Shown: positions 15,965 to 23,343, counted from the stretch's first letter. The stretch: DNA of 24,380 nt from an uncultured Collinsella sp. (GCA_937937835.1 CALDBJ010000058.1:1-24380), one strand, 5' to 3'. Numbers and translations are program-made. The notes: a model not told the origin generated them from the sequence alone.

Positions 15965-15975
15965 AAGCCTCCAAT

Positions 15976-15998
15976 CTCTTTACGTTCCCTTTACGTTT
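15976..15998 (+). promoter_or_regulatory. Candidate Pho-box: TTTACGTT direct repeat, 11-bp period
   Basis: TTTACGTT occurs at 15979-15986 and again at 15990-15997, exactly 11 bp apart, each preceded by C. Tandem repeats with an 11-bp period are the known architecture of sites for PhoB/PhoP-type OmpR-family regulators; the hexamer itself is close to the TT(A/C/T)A(C/T)A form described in Bacillus. The site precedes a unit that encodes the whole Pst transporter and PhoU. No phoP or phoR gene is in the window. Confidence 0.45.
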
Positions 15999-16043
15999 GG
16001 TCCCTACCGCTGCGGGTATCCTTTTAAAGAAGTATGACAGCCG

Positions 16044-16049
16044 TATAAA
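16044..16049 (+). promoter_or_regulatory. Candidate -10 element for the pgeF-pst unit
   Basis: TATAAA lies 52 bases upstream of the pgeF start and has no good -35 (TTTTAA at 16022-16027, 16-bp spacer). A weak -35 would fit a promoter that needs an activator at the TTTACGTT repeats, whose centre would be near -68. TATCCT at 16017-16022 is an alternative -10 that would place the repeats over the -35 region. Confidence 0.4.
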
Positions 16050-16058
16050 CACGGACTG

Positions 16059-16073
16059 CGCGGCGACGCCGCG
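16059..16073 (+). other. GC-rich stem-loop in the pgeF leader
   Basis: CGCGGC (16059-16064) pairs with GCCGCG (16068-16073) around GAC, in the presumed 5' leader about 15 bases before the pgeF ribosome binding site. There is no U-tract. It may stabilise the transcript; no riboswitch family is recognisable. Confidence 0.35.
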
Positions 16074-16100
16074 GTACTTGTTGTAATAGGAGGCTTTAGT

Positions 16101-16901
16101 ATGGCAGCACGTGCGGACAACGTTTCGCGTGTCGACCATGATGGAGTTACGTTGGTAGAGGGCGCGATGCTCGATGTTCGCTTTGCCTTTACCGAGCGCA
16201 CCGGTGGCGTTTCCGAAGATGCGTACTCCTCGCTCAACCTGGGCTCGCATGTAGGCGATGACCCCTTTGCTGTTCAAGAAAATCGTCGTCGAGCGCTCGA
16301 AGCCATGGGCGCCGCTGAGTGCGAGCATAATCTGCTTGTTCCCAATCAGGTGCACGGCGACCATGTCGTGACGGTGACCTCGAACGGCGCCGAAGATCTC
16401 GAGAACATTCGTGAGCAGATTGCCGAGGGCTGTGATGCCCTCGTCTGCACGGCGCATAAGGTGCCCGTGATGCTCTGCTTTGCCGATTGTGTTCCCGTGG
16501 TGCTGGTGGCTCCCGGCGGCTTTGCCGTGGTGCATTCTGGCTGGAAGGGCACGATTGCACGCATTTCCGCCAAGGCCTGCCAAGCACTCTGCGAGGCGGC
16601 TGGCTGCACGCCGGAGGACATCTCTGCCTATATTGGGCCCCATATCCTGGGCGACGAGTATGAGGTGTCCCAAGAACTTATGGATCGCTTTGCCGCCGAG
16701 TTCGCGTGCATCGATGCTACCGCTTCCCGTATGCTCGATCTTTCCGCCGCCATTCGCGAGGCGCTGGTGGATGCCGGTGTCGATGTGAATGGCATTGTGG
16801 ACACCAAACTTTCCACCGTGCGTCAAAACGACCGCTTTTATTCCTATCGCAACGAGGGCGGGACCTGTGGGCGCCATGCTGCGATCGGCGTGATGCTATG
16901 A
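16101..16901 (+). CDS. pgeF: Peptidoglycan editing factor PgeF (YfiH / multicopper polyphenol oxidase family)
   Basis: This family of cytoplasmic zinc enzymes is reported to remove misincorporated L-Ser from peptidoglycan precursors in E. coli; members also show purine nucleoside and laccase-like activities. The 266 residues have the zinc-site motifs NQVHGDH (His85), CFADCVPV (Cys130) and VHSGWKG (His145), plus FTERTGGVS near the N-terminus and YRNEGGTCGRHAAI at the C-terminus. AGGAGG at 16088-16093 supports the ATG. It often follows ftsZ in Gram-positive bacteria. Here it is the first gene of a unit continuing into pstS, with which it shares ATGA. Confidence 0.94.
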   Translation: MAARADNVSRVDHDGVTLVEGAMLDVRFAFTERTGGVSEDAYSSLNLGSHVGDDPFAVQENRRRALEAMGAAECEHNLLVPNQVHGDHVVTVTSNGAEDLENIREQIAEGCDALVCTAHKVPVMLCFADCVPVVLVAPGGFAVVHSGWKGTIARISAKACQALCEAAGCTPEDISAYIGPHILGDEYEVSQELMDRFAAEFACIDATASRMLDLSAAIREALVDAGVDVNGIVDTKLSTVRQNDRFYSYRNEGGTCGRHAAIGVML

Positions 16902-17734
16902 GAAAGATCGCATCGGTCCTGAGTGCAGCAGTGCTCGCGCTCACGCTGTGCGCCTGCTCCTCGGGATCTTCTACGTCTTCTATTACCGTGGCCGGCTCGA
17001 CCACCTGCCTTCCCATTGCCGAGATTGCGGCCGAGGGCTTTAAGGAAGAGACCGGCATCGACGTGCTCGTCTCCGGCCTTGGCTCATCTGCTGGCATCGA
17101 AGCTGTTAGCGCCGGCACCGCCGACATCGCCAGCTCGTCTCGTGGCCTCAATGCCGACGAGCAGGATTTGGGCCTGACGCCTATCGTTATCGCACACGAC
17201 GGCATTGCAGTCATCGTGAACGACGACAACCCGGTCGACAATCTCTCGACCGAGCAGCTCCGCGATATTTACGCCGGCAAGATCACCAACTGGAAAGAAG
17301 TCGGCGGAGAGGACCTGAAGATTCAGGTTATCAACCGCGACGAGGCGTCCGGTACGCGCGAGGCCTTCCGCACTATCGTGATGGACGGCGCGCCGTTCGA
17401 TCGCCGCTCGGCTGTTCTTTCGGGTACGGGCCAGGTACGCGATGTCGTATCCCGCTCACGTGGCGCTATTGGCTACATCTCGCTGGGTTTTGTCGAGAGC
17501 CTCAACGCCAAGACCTCGGTTAAGGCCGTTTCAGTCAACCATGTCGAGGCATCCGAGAAGACGGTCGCAAGTGGCGGCTATCCCATCTCGCGTGACCTTT
17601 ACTTCTTTGTGAAGGGTACGCCTTCGCAGCAGGCGCAGGACTACATTGACTATGTGACATCCGAGAAGATGGACAAGCAGATTCGCGAGGCGGGCTTTAT
17701 TCCCGTCACCAACGACGGAAAGGGGAGTGAGTAG
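16898..17734 (+). CDS. pstS: Phosphate ABC transporter substrate-binding lipoprotein PstS
   Basis: PstS captures phosphate outside the membrane and delivers it to PstCA. The 278 residues begin with a lipoprotein signal peptide ending in a lipobox (LCAC) with the lipidated Cys20. The phosphate-binding segments are AGSTTCLPIAE, the SSRGLN region, and the NRDEASGTREAF loop, followed by GAIGYISLG. The length matches the short PstS form of Gram-positive bacteria. The start codon overlaps the pgeF stop (ATGA at 16898-16901) and there is no strong ribosome binding site, so its translation is probably coupled to pgeF. That is notable for a protein usually needed in large amounts. Confidence 0.95.
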   Translation: MRKIASVLSAAVLALTLCACSSGSSTSSITVAGSTTCLPIAEIAAEGFKEETGIDVLVSGLGSSAGIEAVSAGTADIASSSRGLNADEQDLGLTPIVIAHDGIAVIVNDDNPVDNLSTEQLRDIYAGKITNWKEVGGEDLKIQVINRDEASGTREAFRTIVMDGAPFDRRSAVLSGTGQVRDVVSRSRGAIGYISLGFVESLNAKTSVKAVSVNHVEASEKTVASGGYPISRDLYFFVKGTPSQQAQDYIDYVTSEKMDKQIREAGFIPVTNDGKGSE

Positions 17735-17735
17735 C

Positions 17736-18659
17736 GTGGAAGCACGGGAAACCCCCCAGATTGAGCATGAGGCGCAGGTGCCCAAAAAGCGTGAGTTGGC
17801 GTTGGTGTCACGCAGCACCTATCTTAAGGAGAAGGCGCTGCAGTGGATCTTCTTTGCCTGCGCGTTCTTGGCGGTCGTCACCGTCATCCTGATCTTTGTC
17901 TTTACCACGTACTCGGCGCTGCCGGTCTTTACCGACATCGGTCTGGTGGACTTCTTTAGCTTTACGTGGGCGCCCTCTGAGGGTCACTACGGCATCATGT
18001 CGCTGCTGGCGGGCTCTGGCCTGGTGACGGTCGGTGCCCTTGCCATGGGCGTGCCGTTGGGTGTGGGCACAGCCGTGTATCTGGTCGAGATCGCCAGCAA
18101 GCGCGTGCGCAGGCTCATTAGCCCCGCTGTCGACCTGCTGGCGGGCATCCCCTCCATCATCTACGGCTTCTTCGGCATGATCATCATCCGCCCGTTTATC
18201 GCCCAGCTGACCGGCGGCCTTGGATTTGGCGCACTGACGGCGTGGTTCGTGCTCGCCATCATGATCGTCCCTACCATCACCACGCTCACCATAGATGCCC
18301 TCAATTCCATTCCCATGGGCATTCGCGAGGCGTCCTATGCCATGGGTGCCACCAAGTGGCAGACCATCTACAAGGTCGTGCTTCCTGCAGCCAAGCTGGG
18401 CATTGTCGATGCGATTGTCTTGGGTATGGGGCGTGCCATCGGTGAGACCATGGCCGTGCTGATGGTCGTGGGCAACGCCCCGGTCATTCCGGATAGCATC
18501 TCGAGCCCCATCTCGACGCTCACGAGTCAGATTGCGCTCGACATGAGTTATTCCTCGGGCCTGCACCGCTCGGCTCTGTTCGGCATGGGCGTTGTCCTGT
18601 TTATCATCTCCGCTGCACTGGTGGGTATCGTCCGCCTGATTTCCAAGAAGAGGGGGTAG
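17736..18659 (+). CDS. pstC: Phosphate ABC transporter permease PstC
   Basis: PstC is one of two membrane subunits of the high-affinity phosphate importer. The 307 residues have about six hydrophobic segments and the binding-protein-dependent permease loop SYAMGATKWQTIYKVVLPAA, followed by ILGMGRAIGETMA-like residues typical of PstC. GGGGAG at 17722-17727 favours GTG 17736 as start; GTG 17727 in the same frame would overlap pstS by eight bases but sits directly on the Shine-Dalgarno sequence. The cytoplasmic N-terminus (about 35 residues) is charged. It ends three bases before pstA. Confidence 0.95.
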   Translation: MEARETPQIEHEAQVPKKRELALVSRSTYLKEKALQWIFFACAFLAVVTVILIFVFTTYSALPVFTDIGLVDFFSFTWAPSEGHYGIMSLLAGSGLVTVGALAMGVPLGVGTAVYLVEIASKRVRRLISPAVDLLAGIPSIIYGFFGMIIIRPFIAQLTGGLGFGALTAWFVLAIMIVPTITTLTIDALNSIPMGIREASYAMGATKWQTIYKVVLPAAKLGIVDAIVLGMGRAIGETMAVLMVVGNAPVIPDSISSPISTLTSQIALDMSYSSGLHRSALFGMGVVLFIISAALVGIVRLISKKRG

Positions 18660-18662
18660 GCT

Positions 18663-19568
18663 ATGTCCGATTCCGTTGACACGACGGTCGATACGACCTC
18701 GTCGCGTGAGCGCATCAAGCGTGCCCTTTCCCATGGCAAGAAGGGCCGCATCAACAAGGATCTGTCCAACAAGATCATGCTCGGCGTGTTTCGCGCCGCG
18801 GCCTATATCACCACGCTGGTGCTGATCGCCATCATCGCCTACGTGGTCATCAACGGCCTGCCGCATATCTCGCTCGACTTTATCTTTGGCTGGCCGCAGG
18901 GCGTAAACGCCGAGGGCGGCATTTGGCCCACGATCGTCTCGACCATCTACGTGACGGCGCTCGCCATGCTCATCTGCACTCCGGTTGCCGTCTTGGCTGC
19001 GGTCTATCTGGCCGAGTACGCCAAGCAGGGCAAGGTCGTCGACATCATTCGCTATGCTGCCGATGCCCTGGCCTCGGTGCCCTCCATTGTTATGGGCCTC
19101 TTTGGCTACGCCTTGTTTGTCGAGGCCATGGGCCTGGGCCTTTCGATGGTCTCGGCCGCCCTGGCGCTGGCACTTCTGATGCTGCCCATTGTCATGCGCA
19201 CCACTGAGGAGGCAATCCGCGCCGTTCCGCGCTATATCCGTTGGGGTGCATACGGCCTGGGCGCCACCAAGTGGCAGGTCGTCTCCAAGATCGTGCTTCC
19301 TTCGGCTTTTGGCCGCATCGCCACCGGCATCGTGCTTGCCATCGGCCGCGCCATCGGCGAGACCGCCGTGGTGCTCTACACCATGGGTCAGGCCATCAAC
19401 CTGCCTATTTCGCCGCTCGATTCCGGTCGTCCTATGACCGTTCACCTTTATCTGCTTGCCAATGACGGCATCAACATGAACGCAGCTTACGGCACCGCGC
19501 TTTTGCTGATGGCGATTATTCTGGCCTTCAACCTGTTTGCGCGTTATCTGTCGCGCAAGCGCCGCTAG
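18663..19568 (+). CDS. pstA: Phosphate ABC transporter permease PstA
   Basis: PstA is the second membrane subunit of the phosphate importer and pairs with PstC. The 301 residues have a polar, basic N-terminus (about 45 residues), then about six membrane segments. The permease coupling loop reads YGLGATKWQVVSKIVLPSAF, followed by AIGRAIGETAVVLYTMG. A G-rich ribosome binding site (GGGGGTAGG, 18652-18660) overlaps the pstC stop. The C-terminus ends in a basic ARYLSRKRR stretch. Confidence 0.95.
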   Translation: MSDSVDTTVDTTSSRERIKRALSHGKKGRINKDLSNKIMLGVFRAAAYITTLVLIAIIAYVVINGLPHISLDFIFGWPQGVNAEGGIWPTIVSTIYVTALAMLICTPVAVLAAVYLAEYAKQGKVVDIIRYAADALASVPSIVMGLFGYALFVEAMGLGLSMVSAALALALLMLPIVMRTTEEAIRAVPRYIRWGAYGLGATKWQVVSKIVLPSAFGRIATGIVLAIGRAIGETAVVLYTMGQAINLPISPLDSGRPMTVHLYLLANDGINMNAAYGTALLLMAIILAFNLFARYLSRKRR

Positions 19569-19580
19569 TTAAGGAGTCCC

Positions 19581-20384
19581 ATGTCCGTCTATCAGTCCGC
19601 TCCCACGCCGGAGCAAGCGGCCATCACGGCCAAGGATTTCAACTTTTGGTACGGTGACTTTCATGCGCTGACGGGGCTCGACCTCAACATCGCCAAAAAC
19701 GCCATCACCTCGTTTATCGGTCCTTCGGGCTGCGGCAAATCGACGTTTTTGCGCTGCATCAACCGTATGAACGACCTGATCGAGGGCACCCGCGTCGAGG
19801 GCACCATGACGCTCGACGGCAACGATATCTATGCCGAGGGCGTCGACCCGGTCGACCTTCGCCGTCGCGTGGGCATGATTTTTCAGCAGCCCAACCCGTT
19901 CCCCAAATCCATCTACGAGAATGTCGCTTTTGGCCCTCGTCTGCAGGGCGTGACTAGCAAAAGCGACCTCGATGACATCGTGGAAGAATCGCTCAAGCGC
20001 GCCAACCTCTGGAAAGAGGTATCCAATCAGCTCAACAAGGACGGTTTGGCGCTCTCGGGCGGTCAGCAGCAGCGTCTGTGCATTGCGCGTGTGCTTGCGG
20101 TGCAGCCCGATGTCCTTCTGATGGACGAGCCCTGCTCCGCCATCGACCCCACGTCCGTCTCCAAGGTCGAGGATCTGATGGCCGAGCTGGCGCCCGAGAT
20201 GACGATCATCATCGTCACGCATTCTATGCAGCAGGCCGCTCGTATTAGCGACTACACCGCATTTTTCTTGCAGGAAGTTGCCGGCGAGCCCGCCACGCTC
20301 ATCGAGTATGGTCAAACCGACGCGATCTTCACCAGCCCGGTGGATTCACGGACGGAAGACTATATCACCGGCCGCTTTGGCTGA
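19581..20384 (+). CDS. pstB: Phosphate ABC transporter ATP-binding protein PstB
   Basis: PstB is the ATPase that drives phosphate import. The 267 residues carry Walker A GPSGCGKST (47-55, Lys53), the PstB-typical FLRCINRMNDL segment, the Q-loop FQQPNPFPKSIYENV, the ABC signature LSGGQQQRL from residue 158, and Walker B LLMDEPCSAIDP with Asp182 and Glu183. Length is typical (about 250-270). AAGGAG at 19571-19576 lies four bases before the ATG. It is followed by a structured 92-bp gap before phoU. Confidence 0.97.
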   Translation: MSVYQSAPTPEQAAITAKDFNFWYGDFHALTGLDLNIAKNAITSFIGPSGCGKSTFLRCINRMNDLIEGTRVEGTMTLDGNDIYAEGVDPVDLRRRVGMIFQQPNPFPKSIYENVAFGPRLQGVTSKSDLDDIVEESLKRANLWKEVSNQLNKDGLALSGGQQQRLCIARVLAVQPDVLLMDEPCSAIDPTSVSKVEDLMAELAPEMTIIIVTHSMQQAARISDYTAFFLQEVAGEPATLIEYGQTDAIFTSPVDSRTEDYITGRFG

Positions 20385-20456
20385 TCGGTGCGACTAGTCC
20401 CAAGCCGATCGGACCTGGTCCGGTGCGTATTCACTGTGCGGGCGGCATGACCGCAC
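20383..20456 (+). other. Structured pstB-phoU intercistronic region
   Basis: The 92-bp gap contains three possible hairpins: GATCGG (20383-20388) with CCGATC (20405-20410); CGGAC (20410-20414) with GTCCG (20418-20422); and GTGCGG (20436-20441) with CCGCAC (20451-20456). The first two share base 20410 and lie back to back. None is followed by a U-tract, so RNA processing or stability control is more likely than termination. This could set PhoU level apart from the transporter. Confidence 0.4.
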
Positions 20457-20476
20457 CCAACTGATTGGAGTGAACC

Positions 20477-21334
20477 ATGCGTAAACTGTTTTCCCGTCAG
20501 CTCATCGAAGCCCGTCACGAGATGCTGAGCATCTACGAGGCTGTAGACCTGGCGCTTCACGACGCCGTGAAGGCCTATGTGACCGACGATCGCAAGCTCG
20601 CCACCAAGACCAAGAAGCGCACGCTCTCGATCGATGCGCGCTGCGCCAACTTGGAGGCCGTGTGCTACAACCTGATCGCTACGCAGTCGCCGGTCGCCTC
20701 CGACTTCCGCTTGCTGCAGACGATCATCTACGTCGACTTTAACCTGCAGCGCATGACCGATAAGGTTCGCCAGATCTGCCGCGCCACGCGTCACATGGTC
20801 AAGGCCGACATCTCGCTGCCCCAGGAACTCGTCGCTACGGTCGAGGCCGAGGCCGAGGCTGTTTACCAGGTGCTGGGTTCGTCACTTTCTGCGCTCGTCA
20901 CCAACGACATGTCCATCATCTGCAACCTGGCCGGCGAGGACGAGCCGGTGCATGCGGCGTACGAGAAGTTCTTCCGCACCTTTAACCGCATGGACACGGG
21001 CGATTTTATGGACGACGACAGCAACTATGACGACCTGCGCCGCGCCATCATGGTTTCGCGCTACCTCGATCGTATCGCCTCGATTTCGATCGATGCCGCC
21101 TGCCGTCTGACCTTCCTTTTGACCGGACAGCGTTTGACTGCCGGCGATATCGCCCGTACGGACGAGGATGAGCTTGAGAGCATGCGCGTGCCTTCGGGCG
21201 AGGGTGTCATCATGAGGCCTGCCGTCGATGCACACTATGTTGCCAAAGTGCCCGCTAACGAGGTGAGCGAGGGTCTCCGCTACCTGCTCGAGCACCTCGA
21301 GGACGAGGACGACGCCGAGGACGACGAGGAGTAG
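20477..21334 (+). CDS. phoU: Phosphate signalling protein PhoU, divergent, with acidic tail
   Basis: PhoU links the Pst transporter to phosphate signalling and prevents excess uptake. The 285 residues contain two helical PhoU repeats (about 10-110 and 115-217), with family landmarks such as NLIATQSPVASDFRLLQTI. The metal-binding motif E(D)xxxD is altered in both repeats: QRMTD (91-95) in the first and DRIAS (198-202) in the second. A further 68 residues follow the fold and end in a run of Asp and Glu; typical PhoU is 215-240 residues long. TTGGAG at 20465-20470 supports the start. Confidence 0.9.
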   Translation: MRKLFSRQLIEARHEMLSIYEAVDLALHDAVKAYVTDDRKLATKTKKRTLSIDARCANLEAVCYNLIATQSPVASDFRLLQTIIYVDFNLQRMTDKVRQICRATRHMVKADISLPQELVATVEAEAEAVYQVLGSSLSALVTNDMSIICNLAGEDEPVHAAYEKFFRTFNRMDTGDFMDDDSNYDDLRRAIMVSRYLDRIASISIDAACRLTFLLTGQRLTAGDIARTDEDELESMRVPSGEGVIMRPAVDAHYVAKVPANEVSEGLRYLLEHLEDEDDAEDDEE

Positions 21335-21372
21335 GGCGGCCCCGTTCGTCGAAAGATTGTAAATACCTAAGT

Positions 21373-21404
21373 GAGCGCGGCCTTGCACATGCGAGGCCGC
21401 GCTC
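21373..21404 (+). terminator. Strong hairpin after phoU, probable terminator
   Basis: A perfect 11-bp GC-rich stem (GAGCGCGGCCT, 21373-21383, with its complement at 21394-21404) surrounds a 10-base loop. The following TTGCGTT is U-poor, so termination may be partial. It separates the pgeF-pst-phoU unit from yggS. No clear promoter for yggS is visible after it. Confidence 0.65.
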
Positions 21405-21454
21405 TTGCGTTAGCATGGGACTACTTGTTTGGCTGTCTGCGGAGGCGATTGGCA

Positions 21455-22192
21455 ATGGATAACTATTTGGACTTGATACGCGCTCGCCGCGAGCAGATTC
21501 TCGAACGTTTTTATGCAGCACTCGATCGCGCGGGCCGTCCCCACGATGCCGCGCGCCTGATTGCCGTCTCCAAGACTGTTGGCGTTGATGAGACCGTTGC
21601 CGCTATTCAGGCGGGGTATCGCCATTTTGCCGAGAACCGCCCGCAGGAGCTCGTTCGCAAGCTTGCGGGCCTCGTAGAGCATCCGGAGCTACCCGAGGTG
21701 CGCTTCGATATGATCGGCAACCTGCAGACCAACAAGATCAATGCGGTTCTGGGCTCGGCCGAGCTGATTCATTCGGTGGGATCGCTGCATTTGGCTCAGG
21801 CTATCTCGAGCCGTGCGGTCCGCAAGATTGAGGCGGGCGAGCTCTCCGGCCCCCAGCGTGTGCTGATCGAGGTCAATGTGAGCGGCGAGGAGTCCAAGGG
21901 CGGTTTTTCGCCCGACGAGGTCCGAGACGCCGCAGGTGAGCTTGCGGAGCTTGAGGGAATTTGTGTGCAGGGCCTTATGACTATGGCGCCCCGGGGGAAT
22001 AAGAATGTGGCGCGCCGCACTTTTGCCGGACTTCGCGAACTAAGGGATGAGCTTGAGGCGACGCACTCCGACCTGAGCCTGCCCGAACTTTCCTGCGGCA
22101 TGAGCGAGGACTTTGAGCCTGCCCTTGAGGAAGGCTCTACGCTCGTTCGCCTGGGCAGGGTAGTATTTAGCCCGGAGTTTGCAGTAAAATAA
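21455..22192 (+). CDS. yggS: YggS family pyridoxal phosphate-binding protein (PLP homeostasis protein)
   Basis: PLPBP/YggS proteins bind pyridoxal 5'-phosphate and help vitamin B6 and amino-acid balance; no catalytic activity is established. The 245 residues form the alanine-racemase-like barrel, with PLP-lysine Lys40 in LIAVSKTVG, then RHFAENRPQEL, DMIGNLQTNKIN, HSVGSLHLAQ, VLIEVNVSGEESKGGF and a C-terminal ELSCGMSEDFEPALEEGSTLVRLG. GGAGG at 21441-21445 sets the start at ATG 21455; the longer frame from 21371 would run through the hairpin. Its place before sepF is the usual Gram-positive arrangement. Confidence 0.95.
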   Translation: MDNYLDLIRARREQILERFYAALDRAGRPHDAARLIAVSKTVGVDETVAAIQAGYRHFAENRPQELVRKLAGLVEHPELPEVRFDMIGNLQTNKINAVLGSAELIHSVGSLHLAQAISSRAVRKIEAGELSGPQRVLIEVNVSGEESKGGFSPDEVRDAAGELAELEGICVQGLMTMAPRGNKNVARRTFAGLRELRDELEATHSDLSLPELSCGMSEDFEPALEEGSTLVRLGRVVFSPEFAVK

Positions 22193-22252
22193 GGCTCTGA
22201 AGTGCGCACTGATTATCGGAGCGCCTGCACTAAACCGCGAGAGGACACAACC

Positions 22253-22978
22253 ATGGGCTTCCTTGACGAGATTAAAAATAAGATGCACCTGGGCGGCCAG
22301 CAGGGTTACGACCAGGGTTATGGTCAGGACGACGACTACGGCTACGATGATGGCTATGACGACGGCTACCAGAATAACGGTTACAGCGGTGCCTCAGGCG
22401 AGGGCTTCTACACCCAGGATGAGCCGAGCAACGGCCTGTTGGGTCAGACGCGCCGCGGCGAGGCCGAGTCGGTGGCCGTGTACACGCGCTCCGGTCAGCT
22501 GGTCGGTGACGATTCTCGCCACGCTACGACCTACAACCCGCCATCGCGCTCGCAGGAGACGGTTGCGGGCGGTTATCGTCCCGGCGCCTACGACACGCCG
22601 TCGAGCTATGCCGAGAGCACACGCGCCCGCGCTGCTGCCCCCGCACCTGCTCCCTCACCGAGCGATGCCTCGGCGTATGCGAGCAACATCATCAACGCTA
22701 CGCCGCAGCTGCCGGCCTATGTCCTGCGCCCCGAGAGCTATGACGACGTGGAGACCGTCGTGCGCCGCGTGCGCACCAAGCAGCCTGTCGCGCTGATTTT
22801 TGTGGGCGTTCGTACCGAGGTCGCAAAGCGCGTCCTGGACTTCTCTTACGGCTTTGCCTGCGGTCTGGGTGCCACAGTCAAAGAGGTGGGCGATCGAGTG
22901 TTTATGGTGCTGCCCGCCGGTTGCGAGGTCAAGGATTCGGACCTCAAAAAGCTCCGTGCCGACGGCTACCTTAAGTAA
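22253..22978 (+). CDS. sepF: Cell division protein SepF
   Basis: SepF binds the FtsZ C-terminal peptide and the membrane, tethering the ring. The 241 residues show an N-terminal membrane-binding helix (MGFLDEIKNKMHLG), then a long disordered region rich in Gly, Tyr and Asp (19-45, with DDGYDDGY), and a second disordered Pro/Ala stretch. The SepF core lies at about 153-227 (AYVLRPESYDDVETVV ... VALIFVGV ... VFMVLPAG). Length is well above the 150 of Bacillus SepF but similar to actinobacterial forms. GAGAGGA at 22239-22245 supports ATG 22253. With no ftsA in the cluster, this is the likely main FtsZ anchor. Confidence 0.95.
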   Translation: MGFLDEIKNKMHLGGQQGYDQGYGQDDDYGYDDGYDDGYQNNGYSGASGEGFYTQDEPSNGLLGQTRRGEAESVAVYTRSGQLVGDDSRHATTYNPPSRSQETVAGGYRPGAYDTPSSYAESTRARAAAPAPAPSPSDASAYASNIINATPQLPAYVLRPESYDDVETVVRRVRTKQPVALIFVGVRTEVAKRVLDFSYGFACGLGATVKEVGDRVFMVLPAGCEVKDSDLKKLRADGYLK

Positions 22979-22999
22979 AGACAAGACGAGGAGATTCTC

Positions 23000-23281
23000 A
23001 TCAACATCTACACCATTGTCCAGCTGGTCAATACGCTGTTCAACTTTTACTCCACGCTCATCGTGGTCTACTGCCTTATGACGTGGATCCCTATGAAGCA
23101 GGGCGGATTGCTACAGGATATCGCCGCCGTTCTCGATAGCGTGTGCGGCCCGTGGCTCAATTTGTTCCGCCGGTTTATCCCGCCCATGGGCGGCGTCGAT
23201 TTTTCACCGGTCGTTGCGATTATTGCGTTGCAGTTGGTGCAGAGGCTGGTTCTGCAACTTCTTATAGGTATACTCATATAA
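23000..23281 (+). CDS. YggT family membrane protein with apparent non-canonical start codon
   Basis: YggT proteins are small membrane proteins of uncertain role, often next to sepF and divIVA. The reading frame gives 93 residues with two hydrophobic segments and the family blocks YCLMTWIP and FRRFIPPMGGVDFSPVVAI. The first canonical start in frame is GTG 23063, but that would remove most of the first membrane helix (IYTIVQLVNTLFNFYSTLIV). GAGGAG at 22988-22993 lies six bases before ATC 23000, where ATG would be expected in N-I-Y-T. ATT at 22994 is another possibility but touches the ribosome binding site. The frame is continuous with sepF: only its TAA separates them. Confidence 0.8.
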   Translation: MNIYTIVQLVNTLFNFYSTLIVVYCLMTWIPMKQGGLLQDIAAVLDSVCGPWLNLFRRFIPPMGGVDFSPVVAIIALQLVQRLVLQLLIGILI

Positions 23282-23343
23282 AACTGGCTTAGTAACTCAC
23301 GTCGGGCGCACGGCGCCAAGGCGAAGATAAAGGAGAACTTGTT

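Noticed and set aside
15966..16100. Riboswitch in the pgeF leader
   Set aside because: Only one small GC stem-loop is present and no known aptamer core is recognisable; the 11-bp-period repeats suit a protein site better.
14694..16877. 727-codon open frame on the minus strand across ftsZ and pgeF
   Set aside because: It mirrors two well-supported plus-strand genes and crosses the ftsZ terminator. High GC with strong codon bias removes stops from the opposite strand. The translation has no recognisable domain.
17808..19445. 545-codon minus-strand frame opposite pstC and pstA
   Set aside because: It is His/Arg/Asp-rich low-complexity translation antisense to two clear permease genes, with no independent start signals.
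21371..21454. N-terminal extension of yggS
   Set aside because: The extension would be encoded by the phoU terminator hairpin. A good ribosome binding site precedes ATG 21455, which gives the normal family length.
22293..22385. Possible tandem repeat or CRISPR-like array within sepF
   Set aside because: The periodic GGY/GAY codons encode the Gly-Tyr-Asp-rich region of SepF. The repeats are short, coding and without spacers.
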